Source of the DNA: Parietichytrium sp. I65-24A
Lineage: Eukaryota > Sar > Bigyra > Thraustochytrida > Thraustochytriidae
Assembly (NCBI GenBank): GCA_012862575.1
Contig: BLSF01000011.1
Coordinates: 124,001-188,000 of the forward strand
Length of the DNA stretch: 64,000 nt
Reading direction: 5' to 3'
Shown: positions 53,015 to 61,891 of the stretch, one piece after another
Layout of the letters: each line of letters starts with the position of its first letter
Position numbering within the stretch: the first letter of the stretch is position 1
Position numbers and translations under genes: made by a program
The notes under the pieces: model-generated
Told to the model about the DNA's origin: nothing
What the model saw: only the letters and a program-made list of their open reading frames with translations
Databases searched by the model: none

Positions 53015-53274
53015 TAATTGATATTAAATTCTCACTTTGTGCGTTTTCCAATTGACAATTTCGATCTTGAAAAAAGAGTGCATGATTCGAAGTCTCACAC
53101 AATCGTCCGTGACAGGCTGACTGGGCGCGACTCATCTTGACTTGAGATGATGAAGATGGTCAGACGTGATAGAACTGTATCTCTCTGATGGAGAAGTCAT
53201 TTAGAATAGAGAGAAAAAGAAGAAAGAAAAAGAGGAGAAAGGAAAGAAGAAAGAATCGAGCTTGGGTAGGTTCT

Positions 53275-55077
53275 TTAAACTCTTTGGCAGGCCTCATTAT
53301 CCTCCGACCACTTGCACGATGAGAAAGCTTCGCACTGCTTCCTGTCGTTGACTGCGCTGCACGCCGCAAGTCTCACGCGCCTTTGGCAGAGCTTGCCATT
53401 ACCCACCCACGCACAACCATCGCTTTTGACGCCAGTGATCTCAAAGTAGCGTTTGTTGAGCTCGTCGCATTGTTTTTGGTTACCATTTGCGGTTTTGCAC
53501 TCTGGAAGAACTTCGGTCGGCATGGAGTTCTGCTTGTGGATGTTGAAAAGACCATCGGGGTCGAGTTCCTTCTTCAATGCAACCATGTGGCTGTATTCGT
53601 CTTTAGTGAACATATGCATCCAGTCGGACTCCACGTTGAACGTAAAGCCTTGCGAAATTGTGGACAGGCGATACTGGTCTTCGTCTATCTTTAGCGTCTC
53701 GATCACATTGTCCATCACGCGCGTTGCGGCCTGGAAGCTGTCATCGATAGAGTCGCCAAACATGAAAAGGTCCATGTACGCATTGCAATTGATTCCATGA
53801 CAGATGTCGTTGTCGAATCTCTCCCGGTTCGAGTGCATATCCATGATTGCCCACTGAATTTCTCCGCTTGATGAGATAGGATCATGAAGAAAATCGCTGA
53901 TGACTTGTCGGACGCCCTCTGTATTGCTGGTATCCAAGTCGAGCAGCCTCGAATTCGACATGAATGGCCTGTTCATATCCTCCTCCCTTCCCCAATTGGA
54001 GGTCATGAGATTCGAGTAGATGGATTGAATCGGTCCATTGACAGCCTTGATTGCGGGGTAAAGCTGATTGCCATGAAGAGCAACCTGTTCAGCGACGTAT
54101 TGATGGAATGCTTCGACGTTCTCGTTGTGAAATGTCGAAAACACAAACAGAACCACAGTTCTTTCTGCGTTGAACGCCTGCGCAGGGATATAGTTGTGTC
54201 CCACCGACACAAATGTGGAAACATCCTGCAACGGAGCGTGGGAGATAAAGTTTGCAACCAATTCCGGGGACAGATCATCGTCCGCTCGAAGATAATACTT
54301 CAGCCCGGAGGCACGGTAATTTTGATCGCTTGGCAATTCGAATTCGTACTCGGTAATGACTCCAAAGTTGCCCGCCAGTGTGCCAGTGGCATACTTGAAA
54401 AGCTCAGGATCGCTCTGCGAGGTTACATTCCTCACCGTGCCGTCAGTGGTCACGATGGTGAAGCGAGTGAGGTAGTCCATTCCGGAGCCATACTGATAGT
54501 ACATGAATCCAAACGCACTCGTCTGGAAATGGCCGCCAGCACCAACACTTTTGCACATTCCCGAGGGAAGAAACAGAGAGGTTCCCTGCAGAATACTGCC
54601 GATATCTTCCAGGCGATTCCCCACACCCACGACCAGTTTGTTCGGTGCCTCGGTGGGCTCCGGAAAGTAGAGCTGCTTAAACTCCTTCATGTTGATCTGT
54701 ACGTCCCCAGTGCCGCCAGTTGACATACCAATGTATTGATGACCACCGCTTTTAATGGCTACATTGAGATTGCATGTCTTTGCAGTCGCAAGAATATCCT
54801 GGATATCTTCGACGGTTTTCGGAATGACAATGTATGACGGCTGAAAGTTGCCTTCGAGTTCAGCTGTAAGACAAACTCCAGATGACTCGTTTTGGCATGC
54901 CTTCATTGGCTCGGCAAATTGCGCGTAGGCCAGGTCAAAGTATCCAATGCTTCCATATTCGTACACGACTGTCGAAGCACCAAAGTTCTTGTTGCACGTC
55001 GATGCATACGCCGCCACGGCGAGCGCCATGACGATGAGCGCTCTCACCAGCGAGGCTGGCATGTCCTGGCTGACCAT
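53275..55077 (-). CDS. Secreted BBE-like FAD-linked oxidase (copy B)
   Basis: Single-exon gene of 600 residues, the partner of the gene at 49141-50943. Residues 1-159 are identical in the two proteins; the first change is Thr160 to Gly. Substitutions then become frequent (e.g. GLKYYLRADDD for GLRYFLKADND). The signal peptide, His113, the Cys175 position (PSGMC), the LDPDGLFNIHKQ end and the two-repeat Cys-rich tail are all kept, so both copies look functional. The ATG and at least 110 bp upstream are almost identical between copies, so their core promoters may be alike. Divergence in the C-terminal, substrate-contacting half could mean altered specificity. No introns or breaks are seen. Confidence 0.88.
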   Translation of the reverse strand: MVSQDMPASLVRALIVMALAVAAYASTCNKNFGASTVVYEYGSIGYFDLAYAQFAEPMKACQNESSGVCLTAELEGNFQPSYIVIPKTVEDIQDILATAKTCNLNVAIKSGGHQYIGMSTGGTGDVQINMKEFKQLYFPEPTEAPNKLVVGVGNRLEDIGSILQGTSLFLPSGMCKSVGAGGHFQTSAFGFMYYQYGSGMDYLTRFTIVTTDGTVRNVTSQSDPELFKYATGTLAGNFGVITEYEFELPSDQNYRASGLKYYLRADDDLSPELVANFISHAPLQDVSTFVSVGHNYIPAQAFNAERTVVLFVFSTFHNENVEAFHQYVAEQVALHGNQLYPAIKAVNGPIQSIYSNLMTSNWGREEDMNRPFMSNSRLLDLDTSNTEGVRQVISDFLHDPISSSGEIQWAIMDMHSNRERFDNDICHGINCNAYMDLFMFGDSIDDSFQAATRVMDNVIETLKIDEDQYRLSTISQGFTFNVESDWMHMFTKDEYSHMVALKKELDPDGLFNIHKQNSMPTEVLPECKTANGNQKQCDELNKRYFEITGVKSDGCAWVGNGKLCQRRVRLAACSAVNDRKQCEAFSSCKWSEDNEACQRV

Positions 55078-57079
55078 TGCGGACCCCGTCGGAAAGAATG
55101 CTCTTCGCGTTCAAGGTGTCTCGCTCGAGATTGGGCTTTGTTTTGCTACCGCTGTTCGTCGTCCGGCTGATTGTTTGTTCGGTGTCTGGTGCTCCGATGT
55201 TTTCGGGTTCTGGTCAAATTGTGCGGCAACCCCAATCCGAGCTCGTTTAGCTGCGATCTAACTCTGTCGTCTATAACTACGGTCTCCACTATACTAGACG
55301 AGGATCCGGGTCTAAGGGGCCAAGGGACCAAGGGGTCAAGGGGTCAAGGAGTCCCGGGGCGGAGCACGCGAAAAGCACGCGGAGCTCGTCTGAAATATTT
55401 ACGGAAGACGTGTGTGTATGTGTGTAGCTTGCCGTATTTGTGCAAATCCGTTTGGTTTACTTCCCGTGAATTGCTTTTCCTGCAATCCATGAGGAATTTA
55501 TTTGTGCATTTCAAGCAAAACATACAGGTAAAAAGTAGCACATGAAGAAATCGTTGAGCAGTGGGGGGGAATACAAGTGCATCGAAGATATCTACAAATG
55601 AGTTCAGACACATAAAGAAAACCTCACAATCGGCAAAAGATTTTCTCTGGTCTATAGCTCCAGCGATTCCAAAAATGGATTACCATGGATTCGTTGCTTT
55701 CTCTGTTTCCAATTACGAGGACATCAGGAACACTCAAAACGAGATCACAGGTGTTGTTTTCACCCGAGATCATCTGAGACCCCGATTGTCCTACATACCG
55801 GCAAAGGTCTGGTGACTATGTGATGCAGGTTCGAGTCGCCATTCGGACACAAAGTGTGCAAGCGCGAGAAGCGATGGTGCAGTGATCACGAAAGCTGATG
55901 GGTCTTCTTCAGGATGCTTCCGATCATGTTAACTCTACATGCTGTGAGGGGTGTCCGTTTCCTACGACATCCTATTGCAGTCAACCAACCGTTCCAAAAT
56001 GTATAGAAACGGATCTAATGAAGTTGTTTGACGCCGCTTACTTCGTGGGATGAATTCATGACATCATTGTGTCCTCTCTACTTATGGGTCGGAAAAGACA
56101 GTGGATTTTGGCTCTGGAGAAGGAGCGCGAGCAGCTCGTCAATATCGTGCGTAAGCAAGACCCCTTAAAACCACGGGAAATTCATTCGTACTGGTACGAA
56201 TTATGATCGTGAACTCTGAATGCGTATGAGCATTGTACAGTGCAGTATGTGAAGTTGCAGTGTTAGTCGATGGGACAACGTCTCAAGCGGCATAGCAACC
56301 GAGAACTGCTTCTCGTCGTTAGCGTCTCAGAGAATCCACTAACATTCAGGGGTGCTCGTTGGGTTCGTTTCCGGAGTCATCGGAAGCCAAATTTCCTCCT
56401 GTTAGAGCAAGACCTGCAAGCCTACTCTGTGCGGCAACAGATGGCAATGCGATCATTAAAAAAACATGAAGATTTGATTATTGTAAAGCAGGCTAACGGG
56501 TGCAATGTGATCATCATCAAAATAAAAAAAAAATAAAAACATCACTGTCGTAAAGCAGGCTAACGTGTGTGTGTGTGGTGTGTGTGTGTGTGTTTCATAT
56601 CGTGTTCAAATTATTTGATTTGCACCCGTCTAAAACTTTTTAAGATCGGTAGATGACGGAGTGCTGATAATGAGCGCGCGTTGTCTCAACCGCGTTTCCA
56701 AATTTGTAGACAGAATTCGTTGTGCTTATTCCAGCTCTTCAAGAGCATAGATAGAGTCAAGAAGTTCTTCAACTCGCGCCGCGCATAGAGCACATGCGAG
56801 CAGATCGCGGGCAATCAACTGTACTTCAAGAAACAGCATAGATATACCCATTCCTGACCGTGAATTCTGAGGAAAGAGTAATTTCAAGAATTCGTTGAAT
56901 GAATCTGCATTCAAACCTTGCAAGCCACAGCGCTCGGATGGTGGATTGCTGCAAGAAAACGCCGCGACCAAGTTCGATCGTGTGTGCTTGTGTGACAGAT
57001 AGTACCGATCACCTTTTCTGTTCCCTAGACGAAAGATAGGAATGTTCTTGAGGTGGCATCAGCGCAGCTCAGCTCCACT
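55078..57079. other. Duplicated intergenic region (copy B)
   Basis: Homologous to 50944-52897. Extra features are short GGGGCCAAGGGACCAAGGGG-type repeats (55315-55355) and a (GT)n microsatellite (56566-56592). Frames at 55561-55815 and 56084-56206 are open here but broken or rearranged in copy A, so they are not supported as genes. Confidence 0.5.
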
Positions 57080-60000
57080 TCAGCTCCACTTTTCCACAAA
57101 GAATTGATAAAACTCGTCGAATTGGACGGTCCTCGACTTGTCCTGGTCAATCTCAGCGAGAAGGGCATCGAGGTCATGCGAGTCGATGCCGCGGTCAAAC
57201 ACGCCGTGTGAATTGCCCCTGTACAATAACGCGTTTTGCTCAATCGCGTCTTGCATCTCTGCTACTGTCAATTCGCCGTCCTTGTTAATGTCGTACAGGT
57301 CGAATAGAGCGCGTATCTCGGCTTTGAAGTTCCGCGTGGTTTTGCTCTTGTCCATCCCAGGTCTTGGAGCGCGGTACTTTTTCTGGCGGATTGGTGCCAT
57401 GCGAAGAAAGACAACAATATCGTCAAGTTCCTGCGCAGTGGCCTGGCTAAATAAAACTTTTGCGAGCTCCTCTAAGGCGATTGTCCCGCTCTTGTCTCTA
57501 TCAATCGACTGAAACATACTGATCGATTGATCTAGTAGCGAGCGGAAGTTTCCGGACTGCGATGACGTTCTCTTGATCTCGTTTTGGAATTCGTAAAGCT
57601 CAATGGTCCCAGTCTGATCCGTATCGATCGCCTGAAATAGCCCTCGGATATGAGCTACATCTTGGCGCAGATAGGGACCAAAGTAACGTGCGGTTCGAAC
57701 CCTCTTGAGCTGCTCCCGAGTTGGGTCAAAGACCTTCTGTACCGACTTTTGCGTTTTGACAGCCTTGAGCCTGATTTGGTCCTCCTCAAACAACCTCTGT
57801 GCCACTCGTCTTTTCTCTCTCTCGGCTTCGACTTGAGCAACAATCCTGCTTTTGCGCTTTTCAAGCTTTTCGCGCGCAATACTCAGACGTTGCCTAGCAG
57901 CGGCTTCCTGCTTTCTTACAAGTGCTTCCGATTCTTGCAAAGTGCTCTCCTCTCGCTCTGGCTGAGACTCTTCGCTATTTCCACTCTTTTCCCGGTCCCC
58001 CGGACCATCGTCGCTTTCGGAATCCTCAGAGTCCCCATCACTCTCCAGGCTGTTGGGCACGCGTTGCTGCATTGCTATAAAGCTCAGTCTTGTCGATAAT
58101 CTCGAGCTAAATGCGGACAACTTTTGAGATGCCCGAGCATCGCTGTATGCCGAATCGCGGAACCGAATTCGGTTCAGTGTTGGTTTGAAATCTGCTAAGT
58201 CTGCTTGCAGCTCGTGCTTAACCTTGTCTGTGATGACCCTCCAATTTAGCTTTCGCAGTAATTTACAATCTCGGGATTCGCGCTGCTGGGCGTCAGTTTC
58301 TTGCTCATTCTTCACAGGATGTTGCTCCCCAATCACGCTAGAAGGGTGCAAAAGCGGGGCAGACATTGCATGCCGCTTTGAAAGCTTCTCCGCAAACTTC
58401 TTTTCTTCGATCACTTGCTTGACCATTTCTGGCACCGCCGTGGTGAGCTTTTCTCGAGTCACACGATTTGCTTTGGCTTCTATACGTGACATCTCTGATT
58501 TCAAGTTGGTATAGAGGTCGATTTTCCCCTTATCTTCCACTGTAGAACCGGTCGTATCGGACGGCGCTGAATGCGATCCGTGCAACTGTCCATCTGAGTT
58601 GTTGGCAGCTGCTTTGCCCACTGATTCGGAACGAGATTGCTTCTTCTTCTTCTTCAGCTGACCTGATTTGTCGCTCTCTGCGCTAGTGTTCTTCCCCTGT
58701 GCGCCTTTTTTCTTTTTCCCTTTCCCCTTGCGCTTCTTGGTATTAGAGCGGACGAGACCTTTGTCAAGCTGCTCACGAAAGTGGCGAGCTTTTCTTGCAC
58801 GCTCCTTCTCCAATGCCTCCGCAGCTTCTCTCGCCATCTCTTGCTGGGTCTTCACCCAAGTCTGTTGACCTTCCAACTGACCAAGAACTCTGGATCGCTC
58901 TTTTGATAGACGCTCTTTTTCACTGATAGCCCCGCCGACTACAGCAGCCAATATGGAAACCTCCTCCTCCTCCTCTTCCTCTTCGCCAAGTGCATTGACG
59001 GCGTCTAGAGCAGCAGTATTGAGTTCTCTCGCGTGTTCAATCCTTTTCTGTCGTTCCATGTTTCGCTTGGTCTGAGCCTCTTTTTCCTTAATTTTGCGAA
59101 GGCCGTCAAGCTCTTCTTCAAATTCCATGAGGCACGACAATCGCCGACGATCGTATTTAGTACTCTCTATGAGCATCTTCCTCTCTCTGTCTACTTGTGA
59201 TTCTTTCGACCTCATCTGGTGAGCATCTGGACTCGTTGAAATTTTAGCGTTTTGCCCGAGTCCGATGGAGTGGTTAACTGTTCCCTGGATAATTGATTCG
59301 ACGAGCTTTTCGGCTGCGCCAAGCTCCTTTTCTCGTCTGCGCTTCATGTCGACCGGGAACTTCCAAGCTCTAGACAATCCCGCGACATGCATGGTCTTCC
59401 GCTCGTTAGACTCCAATTTGCCCAAGAGCTTGCCGCTCTTTGTCCACAAACGAATACTTTTATCACTGGAGCAGGTCAGCACTGCTTCGGGGTCATGCAA
59501 AATCTGCATGGAGTTTATTGTTCCATCGTGAGCACTCCAGGTGGCTAACTTGACTGGTGCGAGAGCTCCTGGGATTAGCATTCGGAGCGCCAGGTCCCTG
59601 TTGATGGACATTTTACTCTCATCAAAAACCACCTTTAGTTTCCTGTACGCACTGTAATTTTCACGCTTATAGATCATGTGCTTTTCCGCAACTCTTTCGA
59701 GGTTAAGACTTTTGATAAGCTCCGACACGTCGAACACCGCGATTCGACCGCGACTAGTGCCAAGATATATCTGGAGGACATCGTGCTTCTGGTCCAGCTC
59801 TACACAGTTGATCACATCATAATCTTCATCAAAGTCTTCCATCAGATTCACTTCGGCTGCGCATGCATACCTATGAAGGGCACTGGTCGTGGCAAATGGT
59901 CTGACGGGCCAGCATCGCAGAACTGCGGCTCGGTCGACCGAGATCAAGAGGGGGTAAAACTGGCAAAAGTGGACTGCTACGATGCCCTTCGCATTTCGGA

Positions 60001-61891
60001 TCTCGCCTTCGAGTGTCAAGAATTGAAAATCCCAGATTCGAATGACTCCCACGTCGTCGGCAGAGGCGATCAGACAGAGCTCGTGGGACAGTGCCAATGT
60101 ACTAATATCCGCACTGTGAGCAGCGTGGATCCCTCGCAATTTTTCCACGCTTGTTGCTATTCGCTCGTCGTACACATATATTGCTTTATCCCAGCCCGCG
60201 GACACGATCACTTTGTCCTCCGGACCGTAAACGAAACAGGCTACTTCGCTTTTGTGGGGGGCCTCGGAGCTATCCTTCATCTTGGACCCGTTCAAATAAT
60301 TGTACACGGTGATCGAGCCGGACTGATCGGACGCTATAAACTTCCTCTCGCGAAAGTCAAAGCCCATGGAGGTGATATCCGAGGAAGAGATACCTTGGAA
60401 GTGCGTCAGTAGCTGTCCAGTAAGAGCATCCCAAACCTTTACGTCTCGATGAATTGCGCAAGCGATCGTCAGGGAAGTAGGATTGTATAAACATTGGACC
60501 GGTGCGAACGTTTCGGGTTGAAGTTGTACCGCGTCGAAGAAAACGAGGCGACTCTTTGCTACCACAATGCTGCCCTGTGGATAGGTGACGTCCATGGCGT
60601 GGGGCGTAAAGGAGTTGTCTTCTTCCGTGCCGCCTCCATTCGAGCTCGCCTTGGCCACATTGGGGTTCAAACTCTGCACCGCAAATGTTTGAATGCCTCT
60701 TTCGCTGTCCATGATACTGCCTTCCCTTCGTATATCCCACGTCTTGAAAGTACCTTGGCTGTCTACCGTGACGGCTTGCTGGCCACTGGGAAGGATGCGC
60801 ACCGCAAACAGAGGACAGGTGTGACCACGCAAGTGAAAGACTGGCAGAAGAGATAGTCCAGTGATATCCCAACCTAGAACCACGAGGTCGAATGCTGCCG
60901 AAAGAAGGAGCCCATCTCCAGCATATGCTAAACTGCGAACGCCTTTCTGGTGCCCGCTTCTTTCACTTTTGAAGATAAGCTTTCTATCAATCGTTACTGC
61001 AGGATCCTCATCCAGGCCCCAAAGAAATATTTTGTGGTCCAACCCAGCAGTGGCAACTAATTCCAGGTCGGGCACTGCTAATATGTCTTGAACGAGATCA
61101 GTGTGTCTCCTGATTTGAGCTATTTCCCTGATAATTAGGGTTGGAGTAAAGCAGAGATGATGCACAAGTATCTTGCTCTCCGCAGCGGCTGTGAAGAGAC
61201 ATCCCATGTGTGGCGCCCACTGCATCAAGAATTGGGGCTTTTCGAGAACCATTCGATGAACGAATCGGGGTGCAGCGTCGGGACTAACATCATAGATCCC
61301 TGCGTCCCAGAAAGTAATCGTCAGGTTTGTCGCCGAGATAGCCAGCAACTTTCGATTCGTGATCTCAAGGTAAGCGATGTTTATCACGGTGCCAACATTT
61401 CCTCCTTCTGATTTGTCGAGGACTGCGTCGCATAGATCTATCTCATGTAGAAGCCGTACCTCGTCACCGTTGTCATGGGGGTTAAAAACCTTTAAAACCC
61501 GACTTCCAGCTTCACAAACAAAGAGTTTCTGCAACTCCTTAACAAAAATTACCCTTTCCACGTTATTGGAGTGCGAATAAATGTCGTTAAATGCCCTTTG
61601 CTCGTACTTTTCCGTGACCTCCAGACTGGACATTTGCGACGCAGCAATTCCAGCCTCTATGCAAAACTCAGAAAACTCTTCCCACTCCATCGTCCCATCT
61701 CCGTTCACGTCCACCTGATGGAACAGGTCCTGAAGCTTGGCCACCAGCTCAATATCGCTCATCCCGGTATCCGAAAGTCTCAGGATAATGAGCTTGATGA
61801 ATTCCTCCAGCGACAAACCGTCTGGCTTTTTTTCGAAGTCAGCCCGCAGACGGTTCATGCCCTTGGAGTCCAAGAGCGTCATGATCTCCAT
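57080..61891 (-). CDS. EF-hand and WD40-repeat protein (WDR49/WDR64-like)
   Basis: Single-exon gene of 1603 residues from the first ATG at 61891; the frame opens 51 bp earlier only at a TTG, so a short upstream exon is possible. An N-terminal EF-hand (VDVNGDGTMEWEEF) is followed by about ten WD40 repeats (for instance LVATAGLDHKIFLWGLDED, SDKSIRLWTK), the order seen in WDR49, WDR64 and WDY proteins. Then comes a Glu/Lys-rich coiled region with KKRKGKGKKKKG, a charged linker, and four C-terminal EF-hands (DTDQTGTIELYE, DRDKSGTIALEE, DINKDGELTVAE, DQDKSRTVQFDE). The last loop has Arg at the usual Gly position and may bind calcium poorly. It is likely a calcium-responsive scaffold; a cilium link is suggested only by relatives. 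Its 3' end was copied into the neighbouring duplication. Confidence 0.85.
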   Translation of the reverse strand: MEIMTLLDSKGMNRLRADFEKKPDGLSLEEFIKLIILRLSDTGMSDIELVAKLQDLFHQVDVNGDGTMEWEEFSEFCIEAGIAASQMSSLEVTEKYEQRAFNDIYSHSNNVERVIFVKELQKLFVCEAGSRVLKVFNPHDNGDEVRLLHEIDLCDAVLDKSEGGNVGTVINIAYLEITNRKLLAISATNLTITFWDAGIYDVSPDAAPRFVHRMVLEKPQFLMQWAPHMGCLFTAAAESKILVHHLCFTPTLIIREIAQIRRHTDLVQDILAVPDLELVATAGLDHKIFLWGLDEDPAVTIDRKLIFKSERSGHQKGVRSLAYAGDGLLLSAAFDLVVLGWDITGLSLLPVFHLRGHTCPLFAVRILPSGQQAVTVDSQGTFKTWDIRREGSIMDSERGIQTFAVQSLNPNVAKASSNGGGTEEDNSFTPHAMDVTYPQGSIVVAKSRLVFFDAVQLQPETFAPVQCLYNPTSLTIACAIHRDVKVWDALTGQLLTHFQGISSSDITSMGFDFRERKFIASDQSGSITVYNYLNGSKMKDSSEAPHKSEVACFVYGPEDKVIVSAGWDKAIYVYDERIATSVEKLRGIHAAHSADISTLALSHELCLIASADDVGVIRIWDFQFLTLEGEIRNAKGIVAVHFCQFYPLLISVDRAAVLRCWPVRPFATTSALHRYACAAEVNLMEDFDEDYDVINCVELDQKHDVLQIYLGTSRGRIAVFDVSELIKSLNLERVAEKHMIYKRENYSAYRKLKVVFDESKMSINRDLALRMLIPGALAPVKLATWSAHDGTINSMQILHDPEAVLTCSSDKSIRLWTKSGKLLGKLESNERKTMHVAGLSRAWKFPVDMKRRREKELGAAEKLVESIIQGTVNHSIGLGQNAKISTSPDAHQMRSKESQVDRERKMLIESTKYDRRRLSCLMEFEEELDGLRKIKEKEAQTKRNMERQKRIEHARELNTAALDAVNALGEEEEEEEEVSILAAVVGGAISEKERLSKERSRVLGQLEGQQTWVKTQQEMAREAAEALEKERARKARHFREQLDKGLVRSNTKKRKGKGKKKKGAQGKNTSAESDKSGQLKKKKKQSRSESVGKAAANNSDGQLHGSHSAPSDTTGSTVEDKGKIDLYTNLKSEMSRIEAKANRVTREKLTTAVPEMVKQVIEEKKFAEKLSKRHAMSAPLLHPSSVIGEQHPVKNEQETDAQQRESRDCKLLRKLNWRVITDKVKHELQADLADFKPTLNRIRFRDSAYSDARASQKLSAFSSRLSTRLSFIAMQQRVPNSLESDGDSEDSESDDGPGDREKSGNSEESQPEREESTLQESEALVRKQEAAARQRLSIAREKLEKRKSRIVAQVEAEREKRRVAQRLFEEDQIRLKAVKTQKSVQKVFDPTREQLKRVRTARYFGPYLRQDVAHIRGLFQAIDTDQTGTIELYEFQNEIKRTSSQSGNFRSLLDQSISMFQSIDRDKSGTIALEELAKVLFSQATAQELDDIVVFLRMAPIRQKKYRAPRPGMDKSKTTRNFKAEIRALFDLYDINKDGELTVAEMQDAIEQNALLYRGNSHGVFDRGIDSHDLDALLAEIDQDKSRTVQFDEFYQFFVEKWS

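Noticed and set aside
53884-54723. 279-codon plus-strand frame opposite oxidase copy B
   Set aside because: Antisense shadow. The same region in copy A is broken into smaller frames, as expected without coding constraint.
55561-55815. 84-codon frame upstream of oxidase copy B
   Set aside because: The homologous part of copy A is interrupted, so the frame is not conserved between the duplicates.
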